Both the position numbers and the translations under genes were made by a program. Positions 55,299-64,000 of a stretch of 64,000 bases of DNA are shown here, piece after piece. This DNA comes from Vibrio rhodolitus (GTDB lineage: Bacteria > Pseudomonadota > Gammaproteobacteria > Enterobacterales > Vibrionaceae). Location of the stretch: positions 62,001 to 126,000 of the forward strand of contig NZ_QLYZ01000009.1 in NCBI RefSeq assembly GCF_003350325.1, written 5' to 3'. Numbering within the stretch: the stretch's first letter is position 1; each line of letters opens with the position of its first letter. A model generated the notes under the pieces. It saw only the letters and a program-made list of their open reading frames with translations. It had not been told where the DNA came from and did no database searches.

Positions 55299-56150
55299 GT
55301 GAAACAGTATTTAGATCTCTGTCAGCGAATTGTTGACCAAGGTGAGTGGGTTGAAAACGAGCGTACTGGTAAACGCTGTCTAACCGTGATTAATGCCGAT
55401 TTAACCTACGATGTGGCTAACAACCAATTTCCGCTTGTAACGACTCGTAAGAGTTTTTGGAAAGCTGCTGTGGCTGAGTTGCTGGGTTACATTCGTGGTT
55501 ACGACAACGCGGAAGATTTTCGTCAGCTAGGTACCAAAACTTGGGATGCGAACGCTAACCTAAATGAAGCTTGGCTAAACAACCCATACCGCAAGGGTGA
55601 AGACGACATGGGACGCGTATATGGCGTGCAAGGTCGTGCGTGGGCAAAACCGGATGGTGGCCATATTGACCAACTGCGCAAGATTGTTGATGACTTGACG
55701 CGCGGCGTTGATGACCGTGGTGAGATCTTAAACTTCTACAACCCAGGTGAGTTCCATATGGGCTGTTTGCGTCCATGTATGTACAGTCACCATTTCTCGC
55801 TACTCGGCGACACACTGTACCTAAATAGTACTCAGCGCTCATGTGATGTACCGCTAGGGTTGAACTTCAACATGGTTCAGGTTTATGTGTTCCTCGCGAT
55901 TATGGCGCAAATTACAGGTAAGAAAGCGGGTGTGGCGTATCACAAGATTGTTAACGCGCATATTTACGAAGACCAACTTGAGTTGATGCGTGATGTACAG
56001 CTTAAACGTGAGCCTCTGGCGCCAGCGACGTTCCATATTAACCCGGAGATTAAGTCGCTAGAAGACTTAGAAACATGGGTAACCTTGGATGATTTCTGGG
56101 TAGAAGGTTATGAGTGCCACGACCCAATTCAATACCCGTTTTCGGTGTAA
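55299..56150 (+). CDS. thyA: ThyA, thymidylate synthase
   Basis: A 283-residue enzyme converting dUMP to dTMP with methylenetetrahydrofolate. The nucleotide-binding [12 protein letters not shown] and the C-terminal [10 protein letters not shown] are present. The catalytic cysteine is Cys160 in [10 protein letters not shown]. In the common form the next residue is His (PPCHxxxQF), here it is Met, and the protein is about 20 residues longer than E. coli ThyA, as I recall for other vibrios. It starts at GTG 55299, nine bases after lgt, and ends the operon at a terminator. Confidence 0.95.
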   Translation: MKQYLDLCQRIVDQGEWVENERTGKRCLTVINADLTYDVANNQFPLVTTRKSFWKAAVAELLGYIRGYDNAEDFRQLGTKTWDANANLNEAWLNNPYRKGEDDMGRVYGVQGRAWAKPDGGHIDQLRKIVDDLTRGVDDRGEILNFYNPGEFHMGCLRPCMYSHHFSLLGDTLYLNSTQRSCDVPLGLNFNMVQVYVFLAIMAQITGKKAGVAYHKIVNAHIYEDQLELMRDVQLKREPLAPATFHINPEIKSLEDLETWVTLDDFWVEGYECHDPIQYPFSV

Positions 56151-56165
56151 GTGATAGATTGAATG

Positions 56166-56198
56166 AAAAAGACCGACCTAGCGTCGGTCTTTTTTTTG
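56166..56198 (+). terminator. Terminator of the rppH-thyA operon
   Basis: AAAAAGACCGAC-CTA-GCGTCGGTCTTTTTTTT, a strong stem-loop 15 bases after thyA. Confidence 0.9.
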
Positions 56199-56202
56199 GG
56201 GT

Positions 56203-56530
56203 GCGGGAACGCGTTGCTACGGAACGTTGCACTGCGCTTCACTTACGGATGCGGGAACGCGTTGCTATGGAACGTTGCGCTGCACTTCACTTACGGATGC
56301 TGGAAGGTATTGCTACGGAACGTTGCGCTGCGCTTCACTTACGGATGCGGGAACGCGTTGCTATGGAACGTTGCGCTGCGCTTAACTTACGGATGCGGGA
56401 AGGTGATGCTACGGAAAGTTGCGCTGCGTTTCATTTACGGATTCGGGAGGCGTTGCTGCGGAACGTTGCGCTGCACTTCACTTACGGATGTGGGAACGCC
56501 TTGCTACCGAATGCTTTTTCCGTGAGCGAA
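56203..56530. repeat. Minisatellite, 48-bp period, about seven copies
   Basis: Units begin GCGGGAACGCGTTGCTA and recur at 56203, 56251, 56299, 56347, 56395, 56443 and, after a one-base loss, 56490. Each unit carries GGAACGTTGCGCTGC and CACTTACGGAT segments. The period is a multiple of three, so several frames stay open through it and give 16-residue protein repeats that are artefacts. It lies between the thyA terminator and the nptA terminator. Its core word is shared with blocks at 26.2, 11.5 and 7.8 kb. Confidence 0.95.
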
Positions 56531-56579
56531 GCGTTCCGTAAACGCAGTGTTCCTATGTTTCCGTAGCCTGCGTTCCTTG

Positions 56580-56612
56580 CAAAAAAAAGCCCCTGACCGA
56601 GGTCAGGGGCTT
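56580..56612 (-). terminator. Terminator of nptA
   Basis: Read on the minus strand: AAGCCCCTGACC-TCG-GTCAGGGGCTTTTTTTT, 25 bases beyond the nptA stop. Confidence 0.9.
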
Positions 56613-56637
56613 AGCAAGCGATGGTGTGTACTTGTAA

Positions 56638-57783
56638 TTATACTGTCAGAGCTAGAATTGCACCTGGTAGCAGGATGAACACCGATAGTAGGTATGCTGC
56701 TACTACTGCTTTGTTCTTAACTGCTGTTTCAGCTAGCAGCTCTGCACATTTCACTGGAATCTCACGTAGGAACGGGATACCAAAGATAAATACTGTTGCC
56801 ATTAGGTTGAACACTAGGTGTACCAGAGCAATTTGTAGTGCGAACACTGCGAACTCACCAGATACAGCTGTTGCTGCTAGTAGCGCGGTAATACAAGTAC
56901 CGATGTTAGCGCCTAGAGTGAACGGGTAAACGTCACGAACTTTAAGAACGCCAGTACCTACTAGTGGAACCATTAGACTAGTTGTCGTAGAAGAAGACTG
57001 AACTAGTACAGTTACGATAGAACCCGATACGATACCGTGGATTGGACCACGCCCGATTGCGTTCTTAAGAATATCACGTGCACGACCAACCATTAGACCT
57101 TTCATTAGCTTACCCATTACGGTGATAGCTAGGAAGATTGTCGCGATACCGATAGCGATAAGTAATACGCCACCAACAGTGTTACCAAATGTACCTAGAG
57201 GACCTTGTAGTGCACTGATCACTGGCTTAGTGATTGGTTTGATAAAGTCAAAACCACCCACGCTCATATCACCCGTGTTTAGTAGTGGTGAAACCAACCA
57301 GTGAGACACTTTGTCTAGAATACCGAACATCATCTCTAGCGGTAGGAAGATCATTACTGCTAGTAGGTTGAAGAAGTCGTGGATCGTCGCACTTGCAAAA
57401 GCGCGTTGGAATTCTTCTTTGCAACGAACGTGACCTAGAGAAACTAGAGTGTTAGTTACTGTTGTACCAATGTTTGCACCCATAACCATAGGGATTGCAG
57501 TTTCAACTGGTAAACCACCAGCCACAAGGCCGACGATAATAGAAGTTACTGTACTTGAAGACTGGATAAGTGCTGTAGCCACAAGACCGATCATTAGACC
57601 AGCAATTGGGTGAGCCGCAAATTCAAATAGAACTTTAGCTTGGTCGCCCACTGACCATTTAAAACCAGTACCTACCATTGATACCGCTAGAAGCAGTAAG
57701 TACAACATGAATGCCAAGTTAGCCCAGCGTAACCAGCGAGCCGTGCTCGAGATAGGTGCTGCTGTAGTAGTAGCTTGGTTCAT
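56638..57783 (-). CDS. nptA: NptA, Na+/phosphate cotransporter
   Basis: A 381-residue membrane protein of the NptA/SLC34-like Na+/Pi family. It shows the duplicated hallmark: ALIQSSSTVTSIIVGLVAGG near residue 72 and VLVQSSSTTTSLMVPLVGTG near 262. Each QSSS(T) is followed by a GANIGT segment. It imports phosphate with sodium. V. cholerae has a characterised homologue at the same place beside thyA. The 414-base upstream gap shared with nhaR contains a Pho-box-like palindrome. Confidence 0.92.
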   Translation of the reverse strand: MNQATTTAAPISSTARWLRWANLAFMLYLLLLAVSMVGTGFKWSVGDQAKVLFEFAAHPIAGLMIGLVATALIQSSSTVTSIIVGLVAGGLPVETAIPMVMGANIGTTVTNTLVSLGHVRCKEEFQRAFASATIHDFFNLLAVMIFLPLEMMFGILDKVSHWLVSPLLNTGDMSVGGFDFIKPITKPVISALQGPLGTFGNTVGGVLLIAIGIATIFLAITVMGKLMKGLMVGRARDILKNAIGRGPIHGIVSGSIVTVLVQSSSTTTSLMVPLVGTGVLKVRDVYPFTLGANIGTCITALLAATAVSGEFAVFALQIALVHLVFNLMATVFIFGIPFLREIPVKCAELLAETAVKNKAVVAAYLLSVFILLPGAILALTV

Positions 57784-58048
57784 AAATATTTCTCCGTTGG
57801 ACCGTTTAACTCTTTAATTTGGTCTGTAAGTTGAATCTGAGGGCGATAGTAGAGAGGAAATATTTCAGTAATATTACAGTTCGGTGTAACAGTGATTTTT
57901 TTTCGTTTAGTAAGCGGATATGTCTGTAATTTCTGTTTTACATATTATTTAACTCATTGATTTAAAATGGTAATTAAGGGATTTTCTTAGGGTTGAAATC
58001 AGTCACAAAAATGTCAGAAAAGTCAGGTTTTGGTTAGAGTGAAGCGGG

Positions 58049-58074
58049 TTTTATGACAATTGACTGTCATAAAA
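58049..58074. promoter_or_regulatory. Perfect 10-bp inverted repeat, Pho-box-like halves
   Basis: TTTTATGACA at 58049-58058 and TGTCATAAAA at 58065-58074 are exact inverses around ATTGAC. On the plus strand CTGTCATAAAA equals one half of the PhoB box. Because the halves face each other rather than repeat directly, binding by PhoB is uncertain. The site lies 266 bases before nptA and 124 before nhaR. The rest of the gap 57784-58197 shows nothing else clear. Confidence 0.5.
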
Positions 58075-58197
58075 GGCAATTGAGATGTAGGTAAAACAAT
58101 TTGTTTTGCTGTTATTGTCTCGGTTTTTTCGAGTTATTGTTGTCATCTTGGGCTTTTGTTATAAATTACCTATATCAATTGAACAGCAAAACACATC

Positions 58198-59088
58198 ATG
58201 TCTCATCTAAATTACAACCACCTCTACTATTTCTGGATGGTCTGCAAACAAGGATCGGTAACAAAAGCTGCCGATGCGCTCTTTCTTACTCCGCAGACGG
58301 TCACTGGTCAGATAAAAGCACTGGAAGATCGCCTTGATGGTAAGTTAACCAAACGTAATGGACGCAGTGTGGAGCCAACCGAGTTAGGACAGCTCGTTTT
58401 CAAATATGCAGATCGTATGTTTGGTTTGAGCTATGAGATGCTTGATATTGTCAATTACAGCCAACATTCCAATATCTTATTTGATGTTGGTGTCGCGGAT
58501 GCACTATCAAAGCGTTTGGTCAGTAAAATCTTGATGACCACAGTACCAGAAGATAACAGCATTCATTTGCGCTGCTTTGAGTCAACCCACGAAATGTTAT
58601 TGGAGCAATTGGCGCAACATAAGCTGGATATGATTTTGTCTGATTGCCCGGTGGATTCGAGCCAAAGCCCGGGTTTGTTTAGTAAAAAGCTCGGTGAAAG
58701 CAGCATGAGCTTCTTTTGCTCGGGGAAAGTTGAGAAAGTGAAGTTTCCTGAGGTTTTAGAGCAGCGTAAGCTTTTGATCCCCGGCAGCCGAACGGCAATG
58801 GGGCGTAAGGTGATTGAATGGTTTGATCGCCAAGGCATTACCGTCGACATTCTCGGCGAGTTTGATGACGTGGCGCTGATGAAGGCGTTTGCACGTTATC
58901 ACGATGATGTGATTTTCTTAGCCCCCACGCTATACAGCAAAGAGATTCAGGAAGACCAAGCTTTACAGTTGCTTGGGCATATTGATGAGTTAAAAGAAGA
59001 GTACTACGTTATTTTTGCCGAGCGAATGATCCAACATCCTGCAGTGAAAAACGTATGTGATGCGGATTTTAGTAAACTATTTAACTAA
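58198..59088 (+). CDS. nhaR: NhaR, LysR-type activator of sodium response
   Basis: A 296-residue LysR regulator. The HTH is in the first 65 residues ([28 protein letters not shown]), beginning with the NhaR-like [17 protein letters not shown]. An effector domain follows. NhaR activates the nhaA antiporter in response to Na+; no nhaA lies next to it here, but the Na+-linked nptA is divergent from it. Start ATG 58198. Confidence 0.93.
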   Translation: MSHLNYNHLYYFWMVCKQGSVTKAADALFLTPQTVTGQIKALEDRLDGKLTKRNGRSVEPTELGQLVFKYADRMFGLSYEMLDIVNYSQHSNILFDVGVADALSKRLVSKILMTTVPEDNSIHLRCFESTHEMLLEQLAQHKLDMILSDCPVDSSQSPGLFSKKLGESSMSFFCSGKVEKVKFPEVLEQRKLLIPGSRTAMGRKVIEWFDRQGITVDILGEFDDVALMKAFARYHDDVIFLAPTLYSKEIQEDQALQLLGHIDELKEEYYVIFAERMIQHPAVKNVCDADFSKLFN

Positions 59089-59115
59089 GGTCTTTTACAG
59101 CTTGAATTAAATCGA

Positions 59116-59145
59116 TTAACATTTGTAAGCAGCTAAGTGTATAAA
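59116..59145 (+). promoter_or_regulatory. Candidate hlyU promoter
   Basis: TTAACA at 59116-59121, an 18-base gap and TATAAA at 59140-59145. A 22-base imperfect palindrome with CAAAAC / GTTTTG ends (59165-59186) follows and could be an operator or leader hairpin. Confidence 0.5.
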
Positions 59146-59207
59146 ATTTAAACTGATGCAGCCTCAAAACTTCGTGAGATGTTTTGTTGTTCCAAGGAGG
59201 CTTACTT

Positions 59208-59516
59208 ATGAATGTGCAAGAGATGGAGAAAAATTCAGCTCAAGCAGTAGTGCTGTTGAAAGCAATGGCAAATGAAAGACGGCTACAGATTTTGTGTATG
59301 TTGCACAACCAAGAGCTATCTGTAGGAGAGTTATGTAGTAAGCTCGAACTGAGTCAGTCTGCATTATCACAACATTTAGCTTGGCTGCGTCGCGATGGCT
59401 TGGTGGTCACACGCAAAGAAGCGCAAACGGTCTATTACACGTTAAGCAGTGAAGAGGTCAAAGCGTTGATCCATTTGCTGCACAATTTATATTGTCAGCC
59501 AGTCAGTTCGCTTTAA
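59208..59516 (+). CDS. hlyU: HlyU, ArsR-type virulence regulator
   Basis: A 102-residue winged-helix protein of the ArsR/SmtB family. I start at ATG 59208, which has AGGAGG eight bases before. It reads NVQEMEKNSAQAVVLLKAMANERRLQ and LELSQSALSQHLAWLRRDGLV, very close to V. cholerae HlyU. The usual metal ligands of the family are missing; Cys30 and Cys96, the pair discussed for redox control in HlyU, are present, plus Cys43. HlyU relieves H-NS silencing of toxin genes. No toxin gene is in the window. Confidence 0.94.
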   Translation: MNVQEMEKNSAQAVVLLKAMANERRLQILCMLHNQELSVGELCSKLELSQSALSQHLAWLRRDGLVVTRKEAQTVYYTLSSEEVKALIHLLHNLYCQPVSSL

Positions 59517-59535
59517 AACAGCAAATTATAGATAT

Positions 59536-59563
59536 AAAAAAACCGGCCAAGGCCGGTTTTTTC
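59536..59563. terminator. Bidirectional terminator, hlyU / rpsT
   Basis: AAAAAACCGGCC-AA-GGCCGGTTTTTT is symmetrical, with A and T runs on both sides, between convergent genes. Confidence 0.9.
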
Positions 59564-59585
59564 TTCACTGGAAATCAGAGTTCTA

Positions 59586-59846
59586 TTATAGAGCTTTGAT
59601 TGCAGCAGCGAAACGAGACTTATGACGAGCAGCTTTGTTCTTGTGAACAAGACCTTTAGTCGCCATACGGTCTAGGATTGGTGTAACTGCAGCGAATGCA
59701 GCAGTTGCAGCTTCTTTGTCGCCTGCTTCGATAGCAGCAACAGTTTTCTTCATGTAAGTGCGCATCATAGAACGACGGCTAGCGTTGTGCTGGCGACGTT
59801 TCTCAGCTTGGATAGCGCGCTTCTTAGCAGATTTACTATTTGCCAA
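59586..59846 (-). CDS. rpsT: RpsT, 30S ribosomal protein S20 (TTG start)
   Basis: An 86-residue protein, start included. The family N-terminus [20 protein letters not shown] follows a TTG at 59846, with GGGAG upstream; an ATG five codons earlier overlaps that site and is not used in the family. E. coli rpsT also uses the rare UUG start, which keeps translation low and is part of its autoregulation. S20 binds the lower body of 16S rRNA. Confidence 0.95.
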   Translation of the reverse strand: MANSKSAKKRAIQAEKRRQHNASRRSMMRTYMKKTVAAIEAGDKEAATAAFAAVTPILDRMATKGLVHKNKAARHKSRFAAAIKAL

Positions 59847-60105
59847 GGGTCTAACTCCCAAAAACTTTAGTTCGGTGACAATTTAAGGGCAGGGAATATC
59901 CCCTATTTGCACCCAAATGTCAAATGATTTGTGCAAAAACCAGTCTGAGCCAAACAATTTTTGGATTCGACGAGTCATCGCGGTTAAGATGGCGGGGATT
60001 CTATCAGTATTCTTTTTTTAATGCTAATACTTATCTGCCTAGAAAACGACTTTCCTTCATCTAATCGGGCGGAACAACGCAGTATGGCTGATATTTGAGG
60101 TAATT

Positions 60106-61668
60106 GTGAGTAAACGTCTGCTCAAATCTGGCATGATTGTCAGTGCAATGACATTGATTTCTCGCGTTTTAGGCTTAGTCCGAGATGTGGTCGTTGCGAA
60201 TTTAATGGGGGCAGGGGCAAGCGCAGATGTGTTTTTCTTTGCCAATAAGATCCCCAACTTCTTACGCCGCCTATTTGCTGAAGGCGCATTTTCACAAGCA
60301 TTTGTACCTGTTTTAACCGAAAGCCATGCCGCTGGCGATATGGACAAAACGCGTGAGTTGATTGCCAAGGCGTCGGGTACATTAGGTGTTATTGTCTCTA
60401 TTGTTACCTTATTGGGCATTTTAGGCTCCGGCGTGGTGACCGCTTTATTTGGTTTCGGTTGGTTTTTAGATTGGCTCAATGATGGTCCCTCAGCAGGCAA
60501 ATTTGAGCTCGCGAGCTTTATGCTCAAAATTACCTTTCCTTATTTATGGTTTATCACCTTTGTCGCTCTATCTGGTGCCATCCTCAATACTTTAGGTAAA
60601 TTCGCCGTCTCTTCATTTACCCCTGTCTTTCTCAATGTGATGATCATCTTCTCTGCATGGTTTATCGCTCCGCAGTTGGCGCAGCCGGAAATTGGTTTAG
60701 CGATCGGTGTTTTCTTAGGTGGCTTGGTGCAATTCTTGTTCCAAATACCTTTCCTGATTAAAGCGGGTGTGATGGTCAAACCTAAATGGGGTTGGCGCGA
60801 TCCTGGCGTGGTAAAAATTCGCACGCTAATGATTCCGGCTCTGTTTGGCGTGTCGGTAAGCCAAATCAACTTGTTGTTGGATACCTTTATTGCCAGTTTC
60901 CTACAAACTGGCTCAATCAGTTGGCTTTACTATTCAGACCGTTTACTTGAGTTCCCCCTCGGTCTGTTTGGCATTGCGATAGCGACGGTGATCTTGCCAG
61001 CACTGTCACGTAAACACGTCGATGCGCACAGTGAAGGTTTTGCTAATACTATGGATTGGGGCGTGCGTATGGTGATGCTGCTTGGCTTGCCTGCGATGTT
61101 GGGTTTGATGGTGTTGGCTAAACCTATGTTGATGGTGCTGTTTATGCGCGGTGAGTTTTCGCCTCACGATGTACAGCAAGCCTCACTCTCTTTATTGGCG
61201 TATTCATCAGGGCTACTGAACTTTATGTTGATTAAAGTTCTCGCTCCGGGTTACTACTCACGCCAAGATACCAAAACGCCAGTGAAGTACGGCATCATCG
61301 CCATGGTGACCAATATGGGCTTTAATGCCATCTTTGCCTACTTTTATGGTTATGTTGGCCTCGCGATGGCAACCGCGTTGTCTGCTTTAGTCAACATGTC
61401 TCTATTATATAGAGGGCTGCATCTGCAAGGGGTGTATCAAATTAGTAAGAAGACGCTGATGTTTATTGCTCGCTTGGTTATTGCTGGTGGTGCAATGGTG
61501 GCGGCGATTTTATGGCAGTTAGAAGAGATGAGTGTTTGGCTAACTTGGAGCTTTGGTGAACGCGTAATGTGGCTAGCGGCACTGATTGGTTTAGGCGCCG
61601 GCGTTTATCTAATTTGCCTTCTTGTTTTAGGCGTGCGTTTAAAAGATTTAAAAGCAGCGACAGAGTAG
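60106..61668 (+). CDS. murJ: MurJ, lipid II flippase
   Basis: A 520-residue inner-membrane protein with about 14 helices. It moves lipid II across the membrane for peptidoglycan synthesis. The N-terminus MIVSAMTLISRVLGLVRDVVVA and the following FFFANKIPNFLRRLFAEGAFSQAFVPV are the MurJ signature, with the essential Arg residues in place. Starts GTG 60106 with TGAGG upstream. Divergent from rpsT and followed by ribF, as in other vibrios. Confidence 0.96.
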   Translation: MSKRLLKSGMIVSAMTLISRVLGLVRDVVVANLMGAGASADVFFFANKIPNFLRRLFAEGAFSQAFVPVLTESHAAGDMDKTRELIAKASGTLGVIVSIVTLLGILGSGVVTALFGFGWFLDWLNDGPSAGKFELASFMLKITFPYLWFITFVALSGAILNTLGKFAVSSFTPVFLNVMIIFSAWFIAPQLAQPEIGLAIGVFLGGLVQFLFQIPFLIKAGVMVKPKWGWRDPGVVKIRTLMIPALFGVSVSQINLLLDTFIASFLQTGSISWLYYSDRLLEFPLGLFGIAIATVILPALSRKHVDAHSEGFANTMDWGVRMVMLLGLPAMLGLMVLAKPMLMVLFMRGEFSPHDVQQASLSLLAYSSGLLNFMLIKVLAPGYYSRQDTKTPVKYGIIAMVTNMGFNAIFAYFYGYVGLAMATALSALVNMSLLYRGLHLQGVYQISKKTLMFIARLVIAGGAMVAAILWQLEEMSVWLTWSFGERVMWLAALIGLGAGVYLICLLVLGVRLKDLKAATE

Positions 61669-61782
61669 GGCATCCCAGTTATTCTCGTTGAACCAAGAAT
61701 ATTGAGGTTACTTGGGTATTAGGATTAGTATATAATCCGTCGGTTTCACGCAGTGTAAATAAAAGGCATTAAGCAACTCCCA

Positions 61783-62718
61783 ATGGAATTGATCCGAGGT
61801 ATTCACAATATTTTGCCGCAACATCAAGGTTGTGTGCTTACCATAGGAAACTTCGATGGTGTTCATTTAGGGCACCAAGCAGTGCTTGAGCAAGTGTCGC
61901 ATCAAGCGCAAGCTTTAGGTTTGCCTTCGATGGTGATGACGTTTGAGCCACAGCCATTGGAGTTGTTTGCAAAAGAAAAAGCCCCAGCGCGTTTAACGCG
62001 TTTGCGAGACAAGTTTGTGCAATTAAGCAAACTTCATTTAGATCGCTTGCTTTGTGTTAGTTTTAACCCCTATTTCGCCAATCTAACGGCTGAGGAGTTT
62101 ATTACTGACTTGTTGGTCAAGCGATTGGGTGTTAAGTTTCTCGTAGTGGGAGATGACTTTTGTTTTGGTCGTGGGCGCAAAGGCAATTTTGCAATGCTGC
62201 AGCAGGCGGGTAAAGAGTATGGTTTTGAGGTGGTCAGCACCCAGAGCTTCTGTTTACAGCAATTGCGCGTTAGCAGTACCGCAATTCGTAACGCCCTCGC
62301 CGAAGATGACTTACCTGCGGCGGCAGAGATGTTAGGTCGTGGCTACAGTATCAGTGGTCGCGTCTCTCATGGTCGCAAATTAGGCAGAACCATTGGTTTT
62401 CCTACAGCAAATATTCCCCTCAAACGCTGCGTATCACCAGTTTCAGGTGTTTACGTTGTCCAAGCTCTAGGGCTTGGTGAGCAAGCGATTGGAGGAGTGG
62501 CGAACATAGGTCAAAGACCTACCGTTAATGGAGTTCGCCAACAGCTAGAAGTACATTTGTTCGACTTTCAAGGCGATTTATATGGCAAGCAGCTAGAAAT
62601 CGTACTTCTAGAAAAACTTCGTGATGAACATAAATTTGACTCATTCGAAGCGCTTAAACAGCAAATAGAATTGGATGCTGAGGCAGCAAGGGTGTGGCTG
62701 CGTCAGTTTAAGAATTAA
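61783..62718 (+). CDS. ribF: RibF, bifunctional riboflavin kinase/FAD synthetase
   Basis: A 311-residue enzyme making FMN then FAD. The N-terminal nucleotidyltransferase domain has TIGNFDGVHLGHQAVL and VGDDFCFGRGRKGNF with the final SSTAIRNAL. The C-terminal kinase domain has GRKLGRTIGFPTANI. A near-consensus -10 TATAAT lies at 61731-61736, so it may have its own promoter. ileS follows 64 bases later, the same order as E. coli. Confidence 0.96.
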   Translation: MELIRGIHNILPQHQGCVLTIGNFDGVHLGHQAVLEQVSHQAQALGLPSMVMTFEPQPLELFAKEKAPARLTRLRDKFVQLSKLHLDRLLCVSFNPYFANLTAEEFITDLLVKRLGVKFLVVGDDFCFGRGRKGNFAMLQQAGKEYGFEVVSTQSFCLQQLRVSSTAIRNALAEDDLPAAAEMLGRGYSISGRVSHGRKLGRTIGFPTANIPLKRCVSPVSGVYVVQALGLGEQAIGGVANIGQRPTVNGVRQQLEVHLFDFQGDLYGKQLEIVLLEKLRDEHKFDSFEALKQQIELDAEAARVWLRQFKN

Positions 62719-62739
62719 TCGGTTTATTCCACCGATTAA
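62715..62739 (+). other. Hairpin at the ribF stop codon
   Basis: TTAATCGGT and ACCGATTAA form a perfect 9-bp stem around TTATTCC; the left arm includes the ribF stop. There is no T tract, so it probably affects mRNA ends or processing between ribF and ileS rather than termination. Confidence 0.6.
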
Positions 62740-62782
62740 CATAATGTCTAACTTTCGCCCAATATAACGGAATTAAGAATCG

Positions 62783-64000
62783 ATGAGTGAGTATAAAGAT
62801 ACCCTGAACTTACCTGAAACAGGGTTTCCAATGCGCGGCAATCTGGCACAACGCGAGCCAGAAATGCTTAAGCGTTGGTACAAAGAAGATCTTTACGGTG
62901 AAATCCGTAAAGCTAAGAAAGGCAAAAAGTCATTCGTGTTACACGATGGTCCTCCATACGCGAACGGTGACATTCACATTGGCCACGCACTAAACAAGAT
63001 TCTTAAAGACATTATTATTAAATCCAAAACACTTTCAGGTTTTGACGCACCATACATTCCAGGTTGGGACTGTCACGGTCTTCCTATCGAACTAATGGTA
63101 GAGAAGAAAGTAGGCAAGCCAGGACAAAAAGTAACGGCTGCTGAGTTCCGTGAAAAATGTCGTGAATACGCGGCGGGTCAAGTTGAAGGTCAAAAAGAGA
63201 GCTTCAAGCGTCTTGGTATCATGGGTGAGTGGGATAAACCATACCGCACTATGGATTTTGCTACTGAAGCAAACATTATCCGTGCGCTAGGTAAAATTGC
63301 CGACAAAGGTCACCTACTAAAAGGTTTCAAACCAGTTCACTGGTGTACTGACTGTGGCAGCGCACTTGCTGAAGCGGAAGTTGAGTACAAAGATAAAGTT
63401 TCTCCGTCTATCGATGTGCGCTTCAAAGCCGCTGATGAAGCAGCTGTACTGGCGAAATTTGCTCTAAACGAAGGTCATGAAGGTCACGGTGACGTATCTA
63501 TCGTTATCTGGACAACGACACCATGGACACTACCAGCGAACCGCGCAGTATGTCTACGTGATGATCTAGAGTACGTACTAATCCAAGTTGAAGGCGACAA
63601 CCCTGAGCGTATCATCGTGGCTTCTGAGCTAGCGAAAGAAGTTATGGATCGTGCGGGTATCGAACACTTCCACAACCTTGGTTTTGCTAAAGGTGCAGAC
63701 CTAGAGCTTGCTCAGTTCAACCACCCATTCTACGATTTCAGCGTGCCAGCGATCCTTGGTGATCACGTAACGACTGACTCAGGTACTGGTGTGGTTCACA
63801 CAGCACCAGGTCACGGTCAAGAAGACTTCGCAGTTGGTCAAAAATACGGTCTAGAAGTAGCTAACCCAGTAGGTTCAAACGGTGTTTACCTACCTGACAC
63901 TGAGCTATTTGCTGGTCAACACGTATTCAAAGCAAATGATGCGGTAGTCGAAAAACTAAAAGAAACGGGTGCGCTACTGCACCACCACGCTTACGAGCAC
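62783..64000 (+). CDS. ileS: IleS, isoleucyl-tRNA synthetase (N-terminal part)
   Basis: The first 406 codons of a class Ia synthetase, running off the window's right end. It begins [20 protein letters not shown]. The HIGH motif is in [19 protein letters not shown], followed by [14 protein letters not shown]. The editing (CP1) domain is entered with [18 protein letters not shown] and [16 protein letters not shown]. The KMSKS loop is beyond the window. Start ATG 62783. Confidence 0.97.
   Translation, partial: MSEYKDTLNLPETGFPMRGNLAQREPEMLKRWYKEDLYGEIRKAKKGKKSFVLHDGPPYANGDIHIGHALNKILKDIIIKSKTLSGFDAPYIPGWDCHGLPIELMVEKKVGKPGQKVTAAEFREKCREYAAGQVEGQKESFKRLGIMGEWDKPYRTMDFATEANIIRALGKIADKGHLLKGFKPVHWCTDCGSALAEAEVEYKDKVSPSIDVRFKAADEAAVLAKFALNEGHEGHGDVSIVIWTTTPWTLPANRAVCLRDDLEYVLIQVEGDNPERIIVASELAKEVMDRAGIEHFHNLGFAKGADLELAQFNHPFYDFSVPAILGDHVTTDSGTGVVHTAPGHGQEDFAVGQKYGLEVANPVGSNGVYLPDTELFAGQHVFKANDAVVEKLKETGALLHHHAYEH

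Noticed and set aside
56114-56566. Two overlapping plus-strand frames of 120-150 codons with 16-residue repeats behind thyA
   Set aside because: They exist only because the 48-bp repeat is a multiple of three and has no stops; one overlaps the end of thyA, there are no ribosome binding sites, and composition is unlike genes here.
1-64000. CRISPR arrays, tRNA/rRNA genes, integrases, transposases, prophage or toxin-antitoxin modules
   Set aside because: Looked for on both strands; the only repeats are the tandem arrays, heptamers and ERIC described, and no mobile-element protein is encoded.

Overview
This window is ordinary core chromosome of a Vibrio, almost certainly chromosome 1. The support is direct: vpsR sits next to lysS, hlyU next to nhaR, there is a Thr/Ile-rich thr leader, ArcA and ArcB are both present, and the reading frames are highly similar to V. 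cholerae/V. parahaemolyticus-type proteins with moderate GC. I cannot name the species. I see no prophage, integron, IS transposase, CRISPR array, tRNA or rRNA gene. What is unusual lies mainly between the genes and in a few altered proteins.

Layout. 1-2.7 kb: end of hldE, arcA (minus strand), a DUF3293 gene behind a perfect FNR-type box, rraA and a small outer-membrane-like protein. 2.8-7.8 kb: the thr operon with leader peptide and attenuator (thrL-thrA-thrB-thrC). 8-11.4 kb: minus-strand block of a TRIC/YadS-type channel, btuF, cbiB and mtnN, flanked on both sides by tandem duplications (126 bp and 230 bp periods). 12-18 kb: rpsO-pnp-nlpI, then a MarR regulator and a MATE pump, each preceded by the same 19-bp palindrome. 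18-24 kb: the O2-independent ubiquinone genes ubiV-ubiU and ubiT around a GGDEF/EAL protein (rocS), then yhbS, holD, rimI. 24-35 kb: prfC with an ERIC element at its stop codon, srmB, trmN6, brnQ, prfB with its programmed +1 frameshift, lysS, a heptamer repeat array, vpsR and a DUF1499 lipoprotein. 35-47.5 kb: gltBD, yhcC, a PAS-GGDEF cyclase, arcB and a lipoprotein. 47.5-50.2 kb: two very small genes (44 aa, and DUF1127), an internally deleted tas, a DUF6482-like gene and mutH. 50.2-56 kb: a cluster of DnaA boxes, then rppH-ptsP-TSUP-lgt-thyA. 56-64 kb: a 48-bp minisatellite, nptA, nhaR, hlyU, rpsT, murJ, ribF and the start of ileS.

How it fits together. Several parts concern oxygen and surface lifestyle: the Arc two-component system (both partners in one window), a FNR-type site, anaerobic ubiquinone synthesis, two c-di-GMP enzymes and the c-di-GMP-responsive biofilm regulator VpsR. 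The translation set (rpsO, prfC, prfB, lysS, rpsT, ileS, rimI, srmB, trmN6) is housekeeping.

Best leads: (1) six consensus DnaA boxes and a palindrome between mutH and rppH, the same neighbourhood where E. coli carries DARS2; (2) tas with an in-frame loss of about 86 codons that removes three catalytic residues; (3) ArcB that keeps the Cys180 redox residue but has Tyr at the second switch position, 241; (4) duplicated 19-bp operators for a MarR/MATE pair; (5) a perfect FNR box between arcA and the DUF3293 gene; (6) an unannotated 44-aa protein with a strong ribosome binding site before a DUF1127 gene; (7) a family of hairpin-rich repeats in gaps behind terminators.
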